From NCBI GenBank assembly GCA_934454035.1, contig CAKSFY010000008.1, positions 1 to 38,810 on the forward strand: a DNA stretch of 38,810 bases, written 5' to 3'. Both the position numbers and the translations under genes were made by a program. The notes under the pieces are model-generated. The model did no database searches and was not told where the DNA came from. It worked only from the letters and a program-made list of their open reading frames with translations. This DNA is from an uncultured Clostridia bacterium (GTDB lineage Bacteria; Bacillota; Clostridia; UBA1381). Positions 8,763 through 18,185 of the stretch are shown here, in pieces (positions within the stretch are counted from its first letter, which is position 1; every line of letters begins with the position of its first letter).

Positions 8763-10829
8763 ATGAAATTAAAAAAGATTTTAGCTTCAGCGCTAGCTTC
8801 AGCAATGTTAATTTCGTCATTTTCAGCAACTGTATTTGCAGCTGATCTTACAATGGCTGCAAGTAAAAATGAAGTGACTTACGGACAGGACTTTACAATT
8901 ACACTGCCGCTTAATGCGACTAAAAATGTAATGTCGGCTGATTTCGAGATTGGATATGATGACACCAAATTCACATGCGAAAGCATTGTATCTGATTTTG
9001 ATAACGGTCTTATAGTAAATACCGGTGTAAATCCAATTGCTGTATCGTTAGCTGATTATACGGCTGCAAAAGCAACCGGTAATTTATATGTGGCAACATT
9101 CAGAGTAAAGGATGGAGTTGCCGGCGGAGATTGTGATTTTACTACCACTATTAGCAGCATAAAAGATGTAGATGGCAATCCGATTGGCACATATACAGTT
9201 GCAAATGCAACCGTTAAAGTTAAAGCACCCGAGAAGCTCAAGGTTGAAAATTTAGCAATAGATAGCACTAACGGAACAGCTACATGGAATGATGATACAA
9301 ATGCAGCAGACTATACTGTTGTATTTAAAAACGGAGCAAAAGAGCTCTACAACGGAAAACAAAAGGCACATACTTTTGCTTACAAAAAGTATGTTAAAGA
9401 ATCAGGTACATATACAGTTGAAGTAACTGCAAACTCAAACAGTTCTGCATGGCTTACCTCTGATACGGCAACTGCAAATGTTGACGAGGTTGTTGACGCA
9501 ACAATTTCAATTACCGATAAGGAATATGTAACCGGTTCGGATGGCTTTGATGTAGTTATTACTCCTAACGGAAATACATTTGAAGGCATTGAGGGATTAA
9601 CACGAGATACTGACTTCACTGTAGCTAATAATGTGGTTCACATTAATGATACTTATCTTGCAACACTCAATGCTGAAACAACACTTACTTTTAAGTTTGA
9701 TCAGGGCGCACAACCGACTTTGAAAGTAAAGGTTACAAAGGCTGCTGACGGAGCTACATTTATTTTGGCAGAAAGAAAGTTAGCTGATGGCGATAGTTAT
9801 TTTGATTCGTCAAAGAATGATGCTGATACAAACGCAAACACAGGTAAAGAAGACGGTGCAATCGTTATTGCAGATCCTGAAGCACCGGTTGCAAACCTTA
9901 TCGGTGTTCAGTTTACAATCAACAATACTGCTGATTTGAACTACAATACTGTAGATTATGAAATCGTTCCGGCTGACGGATTTGCACTTCTTTATGATGA
10001 AGCAACAGGTCTTTACGAAATCAATGTTAAGCCTGTGAACGGCATAAGACCGGCTGTTACTGCAAATGGGGCAGGACAGGGCATTGTTGTAGGTAAGCTT
10101 GTTTACAAGGGCGGCTACGGAAAAGGAACAATAGATGCAAGCAATATTGTTATGACAACAGAGAAATCTGACAACACATACAAAAAGTATGATATTAGCA
10201 CGTCATTTGCTTTCAAATATGACATTCCCGAACCGGCAGCAAATCTTACAGTTAATGTAAACCTTGCAAAGCTTCCGACTAAGGTTGATAATGTAAAGGC
10301 ATATCAGAATATGAAGCTTCGTGTTTACAGTGCAAGACTCGGATTTATTGACTTCGACCTTGGTACAGACGCAGCTGATTACAGCGAGAAAAACGGCACA
10401 CTTACAACAACCGGTACAGTTACAAATGATGCTGATGCAAAAACTTATACTTTGACACTCAAAGATTTGCCCGCTTTTGACAAGTACACAGTATTTGTAA
10501 GCGGTGACGGTTACAGAGATGCAAAGGTTCAGCTTGATTTGAACGAAAATACAACTGTTGATTTCTGGAACAACGCAAACGACAGTGAGATCGCACAGAT
10601 TACAAAAGAAACAAGCGGTATCGTAAAAACAGCAAAGAAGAATTTCCTTGCAGGCGATATTATCATGAATAATACAATTGATCTTTATGACCTTTCTGCA
10701 GTTTCATCTTACTTCGGTAAGGGCGGATTAACAGCAGGCGACAAAGATTATATCCAGTATGATTTGAACCGTGACGGTAAGGTTGATATTATCGATATTA
10801 CTATGGTTCTTGCAGGTTGGGCTGAGTAA
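8763..10829 (+). CDS. Scaffoldin-like protein: cohesin-like, FN3-like, X2, dockerin
   Basis: 688 aa with a strong ribosome site (AGGAGG) and signal peptide (MKLKKILASALASAML... FAA-DL, ~1-27). Residues ~28-155 fit a cohesin-type beta-sandwich (YGQDFTITLPL, ADFEIGYDDTKF, LYVATFRVKDG). Residues ~160-245 are FN3-like (TWNDDTNAADYTVVF). Residues ~248-330 match the X2 module of clostridial scaffoldins (NGNTFEGI, DTDFTVANN, YLATLNAETTLTFKF). Residues ~330-485 look like a second cohesin-like sandwich. Residues ~495-625 (LTVNVNL... TVFVSGDGY... TVDFWN) form a module also found before the dockerin of the next gene. The end (~630-688) is a dockerin with a degenerate first loop (DIIMNNTIDLYD) and a canonical second (DLNRDGKVDIID). 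Likely role: a secreted adaptor linking dockerin partners to an anchored cohesin. Domain calls are by eye; cohesin is the least certain. Confidence 0.8.
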   Translation: MKLKKILASALASAMLISSFSATVFAADLTMAASKNEVTYGQDFTITLPLNATKNVMSADFEIGYDDTKFTCESIVSDFDNGLIVNTGVNPIAVSLADYTAAKATGNLYVATFRVKDGVAGGDCDFTTTISSIKDVDGNPIGTYTVANATVKVKAPEKLKVENLAIDSTNGTATWNDDTNAADYTVVFKNGAKELYNGKQKAHTFAYKKYVKESGTYTVEVTANSNSSAWLTSDTATANVDEVVDATISITDKEYVTGSDGFDVVITPNGNTFEGIEGLTRDTDFTVANNVVHINDTYLATLNAETTLTFKFDQGAQPTLKVKVTKAADGATFILAERKLADGDSYFDSSKNDADTNANTGKEDGAIVIADPEAPVANLIGVQFTINNTADLNYNTVDYEIVPADGFALLYDEATGLYEINVKPVNGIRPAVTANGAGQGIVVGKLVYKGGYGKGTIDASNIVMTTEKSDNTYKKYDISTSFAFKYDIPEPAANLTVNVNLAKLPTKVDNVKAYQNMKLRVYSARLGFIDFDLGTDAADYSEKNGTLTTTGTVTNDADAKTYTLTLKDLPAFDKYTVFVSGDGYRDAKVQLDLNENTTVDFWNNANDSEIAQITKETSGIVKTAKKNFLAGDIIMNNTIDLYDLSAVSSYFGKGGLTAGDKDYIQYDLNRDGKVDIIDITMVLAGWAE

Positions 10830-10863
10830 TTTAATCGCTCATGCACTCAATTTTAAGTGGCTC

Positions 10864-10895
10864 CGTATAGGGAGGATTTATATCCTCCCTATACG
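10864..10895. other. Perfect 14-bp inverted repeat between the two scaffoldin-like genes
   Basis: CGTATAGGGAGGAT (10864-10877), a TTAT loop, then ATCCTCCCTATACG (10882-10895). There is no downstream T-run, so it is not a classical terminator. It could be an mRNA-stabilising or processing hairpin between co-transcribed genes, or a protein-binding palindrome. Confidence 0.7.
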
Positions 10896-10942
10896 AAATT
10901 GCAGTGCTGTATGACAGTATTGCCGGATAGGAGGTTAATCCA

Positions 10943-13114
10943 TTGAAAAAATTTTTATCAGTTATATTATCGGTTATGATAATATTTACATGTGTACAAG
11001 CAGTATATGCAGACGAAAGTACAATGAGTATTGTACTTGAGGACGCGACAGACAGTGCCGACACTTTAGCCGGCGAAGCAAAAGTAAAATTCAGTGTACA
11101 GGGGATTGACGGAGCGCTCACACTTGCGCAGCTTAAATTTGTATTTTCGGGCGAGGGTGAATTTAAGTCAATCGCTTATTCGGACAAAATAAACAATTTA
11201 GTGAAATCCTCGGGTTCGGGACAGCCTTTCTTTGTTCAGCCTGTGGATGGCAAAAATGCAAATTCATCAAAAAGCTTTGATGTTGCATTTTCAGGTTCGA
11301 CAAAATATACACTCCCCGTTTCCACAAGCGGAACGGAGCTTGGAGTTATAACCTTTACGGGTGATGCCGGAAAGGAAATTACGCTTGCACTTAATGACTT
11401 GGAAAATTCTTTCTGCGTCGTTTCACCCGGAATTACAGAACCCAAAAATCATGCCGCAGCACCTGTTTCAATAACTGTAAAGTGCAGCAGTACAACCAAA
11501 ACGGGAGTAAAGCTGACGGCAAATGTAAACCTGAACGAGCTTTCGGCAAGCGGCGGTTTTGCGGATGATTCCAAAATCACGCTCAAGCTCACTAATCTGG
11601 AAAGCAATCAGGTGAGAACATTTAAGCTTTCCGAAGCAGACAAAAATGACGCAGCTTCATATAAATTTGAAATCGACAAGCTTGCAGCAGGCAGATACGA
11701 CATTTCGTTAAACGGTGACGGATTTATTTCCAAGCCTTTGACAAATGTCGATTTGACAAGCGACAAGACGGTTGATATTACCTCCGACAATTTCTATGCC
11801 GGAGATGTAAATGCGGACGGCAAGCTGACAGTGCGCGACTTTAACAGACTTATTTCTATGTATCAGGCAAAGACTTCCGCATATGACGGTGTTGACTACA
11901 ACAGAGATAAAAAGCTCACGCAGTATGATCTTCTGGCTTTTTCTGAGTCGGCAAAAAATCATATTGAATCCGATTCAAAGGGCAGCACAGCCGCAACACT
12001 AAAGGTATCGTCCTCCGCAAGCTCGGCAAGCGTCGGCAGCATATTTAAGCTCACGCTCGCGCTTGACGCAGGAGAAAATGCAGTAAATTCGTACTTTATC
12101 AAGGCAACATACCCCAAGGATATTGCTTCTTTGGAAAGTGCGGATTGCATTGAAAAAAATGCCGAGAACAAGAGCGTAAATATTGCTGAGGACGGAAATC
12201 TTCTGCTTTTGAACAGAGTTTCCGACGGCAGCAAAAAGGATATTTACGAGCTTACATTTAAGACCATAAAAGCAGGCAGCTTTTCGCTTAGCTTTGCCGA
12301 TACCGAGGGCGCGCTCATCTATAATGCCGACGAAGAGGCAGAGGACAAGCTCTTGAATATCAGCGTTCAAAATACCACAGTTTCCGTATCAGCTTCCGGC
12401 GGTCAGCAAGGCGGCGGTGGCGGTGGCGGCGGCGGAGGAAACTCCGGCGGCGGTTCATCGGGCGGAAATTACGGCGGAGGAGGAACTTCCGGCGGCTCGA
12501 ATCAAACAGCGCAGCACAAAGCATATGTTTCGGGTTATGAGGATAAAACCATAAGACCGAACAACAATATCACAAGAGCCGAAGCAGCTTCAATGATTGC
12601 AAGAATCAGCTCGGATTTTAATTCTGATAAAACATATGATGTATCAAAATTCGGCGATATTGACGGCAGTGAATGGTTTGCAAAAAGCGTAGGCTTTGCG
12701 GCTGAGAAAAATATAGTAAGCGGTTACGAGGACGGAACATTCCGCCCGAATGATAATATCTCAAGAGAAGAATTTGCGGTAATGGTATGCAAATTTATGA
12801 ATTATACAACTTCTGCCGAGGCGGCATTTACCGATGTTCCGTCGGATCATTGGGCTGTCGGCTACATAGGCGCAATGAAGGATAAGAGTGTTATCACGGG
12901 CTATGAGGACGGTACATTCGGTCTCGGCAAAAAGATTACACGTGCCGAGGTTGTTACTATATTGAACAAGGCTTTGGGACGTGTGCCGAGTGATGAAAAG
13001 ATTAAGGCATATGTCAACACAAACGGTTATCCGGGAACGGATATAGAAGGACATTGGGCAGCAGCACAATTTATCGAGGCATCGACTGCACACGATACAA
13101 GTCTGCTCCACTGA
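10943..13114 (+). CDS. Anchoring scaffoldin-like protein: cohesin-like, dockerin, cohesin-like, 3x SLH
   Basis: 723 aa from TTG 10943, chosen because AGGAGG sits eight bases upstream and a signal peptide follows at once (MKKFLSVILSVMIIFTCVQA... YA-DE). Residues ~26-160 resemble a cohesin (VKFSVQGIDG, LKFVFSGEGEF, LGVITFTGDAG). Residues ~188-280 form the LTANVNL... ISLNGDGF module shared with the preceding gene. Residues ~285-345 are a canonical dockerin with two good calcium loops (DVNADGKLTVRD, DYNRDKKLTQYD), unusually internal. Residues ~352-488 are a second cohesin-like domain (SVGSIFKLTLALDAGE, IYELTFKTIKAG). A Gly/Ser-rich linker (~489-520) leads to three SLH domains (~526-705) with SGYEDGTFRPNDNISREE-type motifs. 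SLH domains bind pyruvylated secondary wall polymer, so this is probably the wall anchor of the complex. A terminator follows. Confidence 0.85.
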   Translation: MKKFLSVILSVMIIFTCVQAVYADESTMSIVLEDATDSADTLAGEAKVKFSVQGIDGALTLAQLKFVFSGEGEFKSIAYSDKINNLVKSSGSGQPFFVQPVDGKNANSSKSFDVAFSGSTKYTLPVSTSGTELGVITFTGDAGKEITLALNDLENSFCVVSPGITEPKNHAAAPVSITVKCSSTTKTGVKLTANVNLNELSASGGFADDSKITLKLTNLESNQVRTFKLSEADKNDAASYKFEIDKLAAGRYDISLNGDGFISKPLTNVDLTSDKTVDITSDNFYAGDVNADGKLTVRDFNRLISMYQAKTSAYDGVDYNRDKKLTQYDLLAFSESAKNHIESDSKGSTAATLKVSSSASSASVGSIFKLTLALDAGENAVNSYFIKATYPKDIASLESADCIEKNAENKSVNIAEDGNLLLLNRVSDGSKKDIYELTFKTIKAGSFSLSFADTEGALIYNADEEAEDKLLNISVQNTTVSVSASGGQQGGGGGGGGGGNSGGGSSGGNYGGGGTSGGSNQTAQHKAYVSGYEDKTIRPNNNITRAEAASMIARISSDFNSDKTYDVSKFGDIDGSEWFAKSVGFAAEKNIVSGYEDGTFRPNDNISREEFAVMVCKFMNYTTSAEAAFTDVPSDHWAVGYIGAMKDKSVITGYEDGTFGLGKKITRAEVVTILNKALGRVPSDEKIKAYVNTNGYPGTDIEGHWAAAQFIEASTAHDTSLLH

Positions 13115-13124
13115 TTTTTTCAGA

Positions 13125-13174
13125 AAAATACTTTCGGTACGGCTCTTTTTTGTGAGCCGTACCGGGGGTATTTT
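13125..13174 (+). terminator. Intrinsic terminator after the anchoring scaffoldin gene
   Basis: GGTACGGCTC pairs with GAGCCGTACC around a TTTTTTGT loop, extended by flanking AAAATAC and GGTATTTT arms. It starts about 10 bases after the stop codon and ends in TTTT, with a further T-run downstream. Confidence 0.8.
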
Positions 13175-13252
13175 CAGTGTTTTTAAAATATTTCAATTTT
13201 TTGGGATTGAGCTGTTTTAAAAATACTGAAATTAAGAAAGGAAAGTTTTTTT

Positions 13253-16200
13253 ATGCATAAGAGGATAATTTCCGCATTTTTACTTTTTTCTGTTATATTT
13301 TCTTTGTATCCGTGCGCTTGGGCGGCATCGCCGGATGTGGACTGGAGCAAGGTTGACAAAACAAAAATTGAAAGAAAAGCATATATTCACGCGTCCAAAA
13401 ATGACCCGTCTGCCGATCCGCTTTCATATACAAATATATATGCGGGTGAGGATGTAGACATCTATGCCGCGATTGACGCTCCGAACAAGGGAAAAAAGGA
13501 TGCCGGAGGAAATTATGATAAATCGGAATATCAGTACAATCTAAACAGTTACATTGTAAAGTTTTATTTTGACCCGAATTATTTTGATTTGGTATATTGC
13601 GATACCAAAACTCACAAAAATCCGTCGCTTACAAAGGGGACGGATCAGTCTGCAATAAACTATATGCTTCCGTTTCAGACTTTGGGCATGACATTTGAGG
13701 ACGCAAAGGCAAACGGTGTGACAGGCTGGAGTGAAAGTCAAATGACCGGCGTTATTGCCGACCGCACAGATAATGTTCTGACAAATGTTACCAAACAGGA
13801 TATTTACGGAAAGACGTATGCAGTGGTGCAGGGAGTATTTATGATTCAGGGAGAGAACATATTATTCCCGGAGCAGGACGCAGTCGATTTAAATTGGTAC
13901 AATCTCTGCAACATCACTTTAAGACCGAAGACGACAGCAAAGGGATCGACCGAGGTAATGGTCGAGACCGGAGCCATTTCGAATGACGGCATCTTTGAGC
14001 TTATTCCTAAGCACAAGGCCGGCTACCCATATACCTATAGGGACAGTACGACTATGCTTTACGGGGGCTATCATCAGCTGATAATCGGCGATACAGCGCC
14101 CGTCAGTCCGCCTGTCCCGGACAAAGACCCGGGATATTATTCGCCGTCCGAAAGCGGCGCTCTGGTGGTGCATTTATCATCTGCAACTGCCGGCAGTGAG
14201 ATTTTCTATTCGGTTGACGAGAATGCTCCCGGTTTTCCTGATGATACAAAGTTTTTACCTTATGATGACAGCAAGGGAATTGAAATTCTATATACAACGC
14301 AAATACGATGTTATGCAAGAAAGCTTATTAACGGGGCTTACAAATACAGTTATGTGATGAGCTATAACTATTTTATAGAGCCTCCGGCTCCGATATTGTA
14401 TTTTGCGGACGGAAGCAAGGTTCCGTACTATTATTACACCGATCAAAACAAGTTCAGCGTGTTCGGTACCGATAAGTCGGACAAAGACGGAAATATATCA
14501 AATATTTATGAAATATACTACACATTTTCACTGACGGCATCAACTGACGAAATAGATATAAGCACATCCGGAAGCGACCCCAACACAGGTTGGGTAAAGC
14601 TTTCAAAGCTGACAAGGGAAATCGAAATTACAAAATCCACACCGGTACGTCTGGTGACGGTAAGGGGTACTTCCAAGGCAGATACGGAGTTCAGTTCAGT
14701 TGCGCTTTATATGCTTTATATTATGCCTGCGCCGGTTATGGCAAATCCCGACAAAAACTACGGGCACACGACCCCGTTTACCGTGGAGCTGACAACGGAA
14801 TCGTCAAAATCCGGTGCTCAGATTTTATTTACCACCGACGGCTCTGACCCGAGAACACATGGCATTTTGTATACCGAGCCGGTGACAATTACCAAGAATA
14901 CAACCTTGCGTGCGGTTGCGCTTTTGAACGGAACATTCAGCATAACGACGGCATACAATTACGTATTTGATGAAATGCCGGCACTGACAGTTTCGGCTGT
15001 TCCGTATCCGGGAGAATATAACGAAGAAGTATTTGTATATTTAACTACCGGAAATTTCGAGGATATAATCTATTATACCACCGACGGCAGCCTGCCGGAC
15101 GAAACCGGCACGGTGTATGATAAAACAAAACCGATACATATTAAAAAAGATACAACCATAACTGCAATTGCAGTTTCAAAGGACGGCAAAAGCAAGGGCG
15201 ACGCGGCAAAATTCAAATATACTATTGTTCCGGATGCCCCGGTGATTGTTCCGTCATCTACACAGTTTACCGAGAAAAATAAGGTTGTCACTATTTTTAA
15301 GCCTCATCCGGGCAGCGAATATAAGCTTTGCTATACGACAGACGGATCGGACCCGAGAACATCATCTTCAAAAAAGTTTGCTTCCGGGGATAAAGCTGAT
15401 GTTGCCGTAAGCGGAAGCACGGTTGTAAGTGCGGTTATTATAAATTCATCTGAGCATTACAGTAAGGTAACGACCGAAACTTATGAAGTTATATCGGGAA
15501 AGCCGGCAAGACCGGAGGTGACTCTCAAGCCGAATGTGTATATTTTGGAGAATGACAACCCGACCCCGTACGAAACGTCCTTTTATTCGCAACCTGAGGG
15601 CACAAAGATTTATTATACAATAGGCTATGGAACTGTTCCGGAAAATCCGAAAAAGGGCAGCAGCGATACCTTTGAATTTAACGGAGAGAATATTCCGGTT
15701 AAGGGAAATACTATAATCAAGGCAATTGCTGTTGATGAAAAAGGCAGACAGAGTGATTTGGGAGTATTCAGCTACAGTATTGTGCCGGAGGCTCCGAAAA
15801 TCCCGGAAAGTACAATATTGCCGGATGCGGCAGGTGTGCTTTTGCCTGTGATAGGAATTGACGGCGAGTCAATTCACTATTGCATGGGAAGTGTGCAAAA
15901 TGATGTCCTGCTGGACGGATTTGACAGATTTTATGTTGATCCGGTTACGGGCAAGGCATATCGTGACGAGGCAGGAACAATCGAATTGGGAAGTCCGTTA
16001 CCGTCGGACGCACATAACACTTCACCGTTTGAATTGACCGCATATGCGACTTTAGACGGAGTAAAAAGTGATGAAAGCAGAGGTACTTATACTTATTCGT
16101 CCTCGCCGGATACGGTTTTGCCGCCGTATATATCAATTCCGTCGGGAAATTATGACGAAAGAGCAATTGACGAAAACGGAAACGGCATTGCAGATGACGG

Positions 16201-18037
16201 CGAAAATACTCTCTTGAAGCCTGAGATTTACTGCCTGACCGAGGGCGCGGAGATTTTCTGGTACTATGCGGACTCGCCGGAGAATGTATACAAATATGAC
16301 AAGCCGCTTGAGATAACAGATGACTGCCTTATTTATATGTATTCTGTTAAGAACGGAATCAAGAGCAGCGAAAATCTTGCGTTTTACAGATTTATTCCTT
16401 TGCCGCCCGTTATAAAGCCGATTTCGGGAATATATGAAGATAAAGTAGATGTAATTATAGAAGAAAATCCTGCTTCGCCGAAGAATGCGAATCATTCGAT
16501 TTACTATAGAAAGAGCACTGATTCATCGGCAAGCGATACTCTTTATCTCGGCGGAAAAATAACGGTTGACAGAGACGAAATAATAAAGGCATATACCATA
16601 AAGGATCATAAGCCGTTGGAACCGGGCTCGGGAACATATTCAAAAGCGGTGTATGAGTATTATCTGTTTGCGAAAAGCCCGTCACCGGGCAGCGGCAGCA
16701 TTTTTGTAAACAGTCCGTTTGATACAAGGCATACTTTTGCGGTAAATGAGCTTTCGGAAAATCCGTGCAATCAGGGAATTACCTTGAATACTCTTTCGGG
16801 GTACAATATTCATTATAAATATACTGTCACGCTGGCGAGCGGAGAGGTGTACTCCGTGCCCGAAGCGGTATTTAATCCGAATTCCACGGCACCGATATAT
16901 CCTTCACCGTTATGGAGCAAGCTGCAGATTAACGCATGGCTTGAAGATGATGACGGCAATTTGATTTTGGATTCGCCTGCGGATTTCAATTATGATTTTG
17001 TGATACTTAACAAGCCTGTTTCGACTCTTGCCGAAACAGATGCAAACGGAAATCCGATTTTGTACACTTCGGGAACGCAGTATAAGCTTGTCAATGAATA
17101 CGCAAACTCGGGCAGGAATATAACTTTATTCTATACAAGAGACGGCTCAGACCCGACAGACCCGGCTAAACGCAAGGTGTTTTCCGACGGAGATATGTTT
17201 ACGCTGACTTCGTCCGAGACTATGCGTGCGGTATATATGGAAACTGTTGACGGGATAAGCTTTTTCGGACCTGAGGCAAAATATATTTATGCGCTCAAGA
17301 CCTCTTCCGGCGGCGGAGGAGGCGGTGGCGGCGGTGGTGGAAGAACAACCGTCGATAATACAAGAAAATATACAAAAGATATTTTCGGTAACGAGCATCC
17401 GACGCACATAAGATATATTTACGGATACCCGAACGGAAGCGTGCAGCCTAACGGAAAGATTACCCGTGAGGAAATAGCGGCGATTTTGTACAGGATAAAA
17501 AATCATGACTATGAAAAACCGTTTGTCGAAACCGGAGAGGTTTTTCCGGATGTAGACATTTCGCGCTGGTCCGCACATGATATTGAATATATGGCAGACC
17601 AAAAGGTTGTGTACGGCTACCCCGATAATGAGTTTAAGCCTGCAAATAATCTTACAAGAGCTGAATTTGCAGCGCTTATTTCACGGTTTGCAGAGCTTGA
17701 AAAAACTGATAAGGAAAACCCGTTCCCGGATTTGGAGTCAAGCCATTGGGCGTATGAGGACATATTAAAGCTTAATGCTTCCGGTTTAATGCAGGGATAT
17801 GAGGACGGAACATACCGCCCTGAAAGTCAGATAACACGTGCGGAGGTTATGACGGTTGTCAATAAGATATTGGGCAGAAATCCGTCCGAACCGTATGTGA
17901 AAGCACTTGATTTTAATCCGTACAACGATTTGGAAAAGGATAAATGGTACTATGTAATTGTATTGGAAGCAACAATTACGCACAACTATTATCTGGATGA
18001 TAAGGGTGTAGAAATTAAGTGGGAGGATTGTAAATAG
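13253..18037 (+). CDS. Giant SLH-anchored protein with chitobiase C-terminal-type repeats
   Basis: 1594 aa. Ribosome site AAGAAAGGAAAG and signal peptide (MHKRIISAFLLFSVIF... CAWA-AS). Residues ~50-275 form an N-terminal beta-rich domain (YIVKFYFDPNYFDLVY) that could be distantly cohesin-like. From ~310 to ~1335 there are about nine chitobiase/beta-hexosaminidase C-terminal-type repeats; the clearest cores are ILFTTDGSDPRT (~523), IIYYTTDGSLPDE (~605), LCYTTDGSDPRT (~692) and ITLFYTRDGSDPTD (~1289), each followed by a T..RAVA-like strand. Others are eroded. A run of 11 Gly (~1354-1364) precedes three SLH domains (~1378-1570; YGYPNGSVQPNGKITREE, YGYPDNEFKPANNLTRAE, QGYEDGTYRPESQITRAE). No catalytic domain is visible. 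Probably a long wall-attached stalk or binding protein. It lies downstream of the anchoring scaffoldin gene after a terminator; I found no clear promoter of its own. Confidence 0.85.
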   Translation: MHKRIISAFLLFSVIFSLYPCAWAASPDVDWSKVDKTKIERKAYIHASKNDPSADPLSYTNIYAGEDVDIYAAIDAPNKGKKDAGGNYDKSEYQYNLNSYIVKFYFDPNYFDLVYCDTKTHKNPSLTKGTDQSAINYMLPFQTLGMTFEDAKANGVTGWSESQMTGVIADRTDNVLTNVTKQDIYGKTYAVVQGVFMIQGENILFPEQDAVDLNWYNLCNITLRPKTTAKGSTEVMVETGAISNDGIFELIPKHKAGYPYTYRDSTTMLYGGYHQLIIGDTAPVSPPVPDKDPGYYSPSESGALVVHLSSATAGSEIFYSVDENAPGFPDDTKFLPYDDSKGIEILYTTQIRCYARKLINGAYKYSYVMSYNYFIEPPAPILYFADGSKVPYYYYTDQNKFSVFGTDKSDKDGNISNIYEIYYTFSLTASTDEIDISTSGSDPNTGWVKLSKLTREIEITKSTPVRLVTVRGTSKADTEFSSVALYMLYIMPAPVMANPDKNYGHTTPFTVELTTESSKSGAQILFTTDGSDPRTHGILYTEPVTITKNTTLRAVALLNGTFSITTAYNYVFDEMPALTVSAVPYPGEYNEEVFVYLTTGNFEDIIYYTTDGSLPDETGTVYDKTKPIHIKKDTTITAIAVSKDGKSKGDAAKFKYTIVPDAPVIVPSSTQFTEKNKVVTIFKPHPGSEYKLCYTTDGSDPRTSSSKKFASGDKADVAVSGSTVVSAVIINSSEHYSKVTTETYEVISGKPARPEVTLKPNVYILENDNPTPYETSFYSQPEGTKIYYTIGYGTVPENPKKGSSDTFEFNGENIPVKGNTIIKAIAVDEKGRQSDLGVFSYSIVPEAPKIPESTILPDAAGVLLPVIGIDGESIHYCMGSVQNDVLLDGFDRFYVDPVTGKAYRDEAGTIELGSPLPSDAHNTSPFELTAYATLDGVKSDESRGTYTYSSSPDTVLPPYISIPSGNYDERAIDENGNGIADDGENTLLKPEIYCLTEGAEIFWYYADSPENVYKYDKPLEITDDCLIYMYSVKNGIKSSENLAFYRFIPLPPVIKPISGIYEDKVDVIIEENPASPKNANHSIYYRKSTDSSASDTLYLGGKITVDRDEIIKAYTIKDHKPLEPGSGTYSKAVYEYYLFAKSPSPGSGSIFVNSPFDTRHTFAVNELSENPCNQGITLNTLSGYNIHYKYTVTLASGEVYSVPEAVFNPNSTAPIYPSPLWSKLQINAWLEDDDGNLILDSPADFNYDFVILNKPVSTLAETDANGNPILYTSGTQYKLVNEYANSGRNITLFYTRDGSDPTDPAKRKVFSDGDMFTLTSSETMRAVYMETVDGISFFGPEAKYIYALKTSSGGGGGGGGGGGRTTVDNTRKYTKDIFGNEHPTHIRYIYGYPNGSVQPNGKITREEIAAILYRIKNHDYEKPFVETGEVFPDVDISRWSAHDIEYMADQKVVYGYPDNEFKPANNLTRAEFAALISRFAELEKTDKENPFPDLESSHWAYEDILKLNASGLMQGYEDGTYRPESQITRAEVMTVVNKILGRNPSEPYVKALDFNPYNDLEKDKWYYVIVLEATITHNYYLDDKGVEIKWEDCK

Positions 18038-18081
18038 TTTGTCAATTCCAAAACTTTTTCACATCCGCTCAAAATGAAGAA

Positions 18082-18121
18082 GGAGCAGTTTAAAAAGCCG
18101 GCAGGCTTTTTAAACTGCTCC
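18082..18121. terminator. Bidirectional terminator between convergent genes
   Basis: Perfect 18-bp stem GGAGCAGTTTAAAAAGCC (18082-18099), GGCA loop, and its complement (18104-18121), followed by TTTGTTTT. It lies between the stop of the SLH gene and the end of the minus-strand efflux gene and can serve both. Confidence 0.9.
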
Positions 18122-18185
18122 TTTGTTTTAGTGCTTTTTACAAGTTTTTCTGATTTATTGGGCGCACAATACGCTGAAATTTAAT

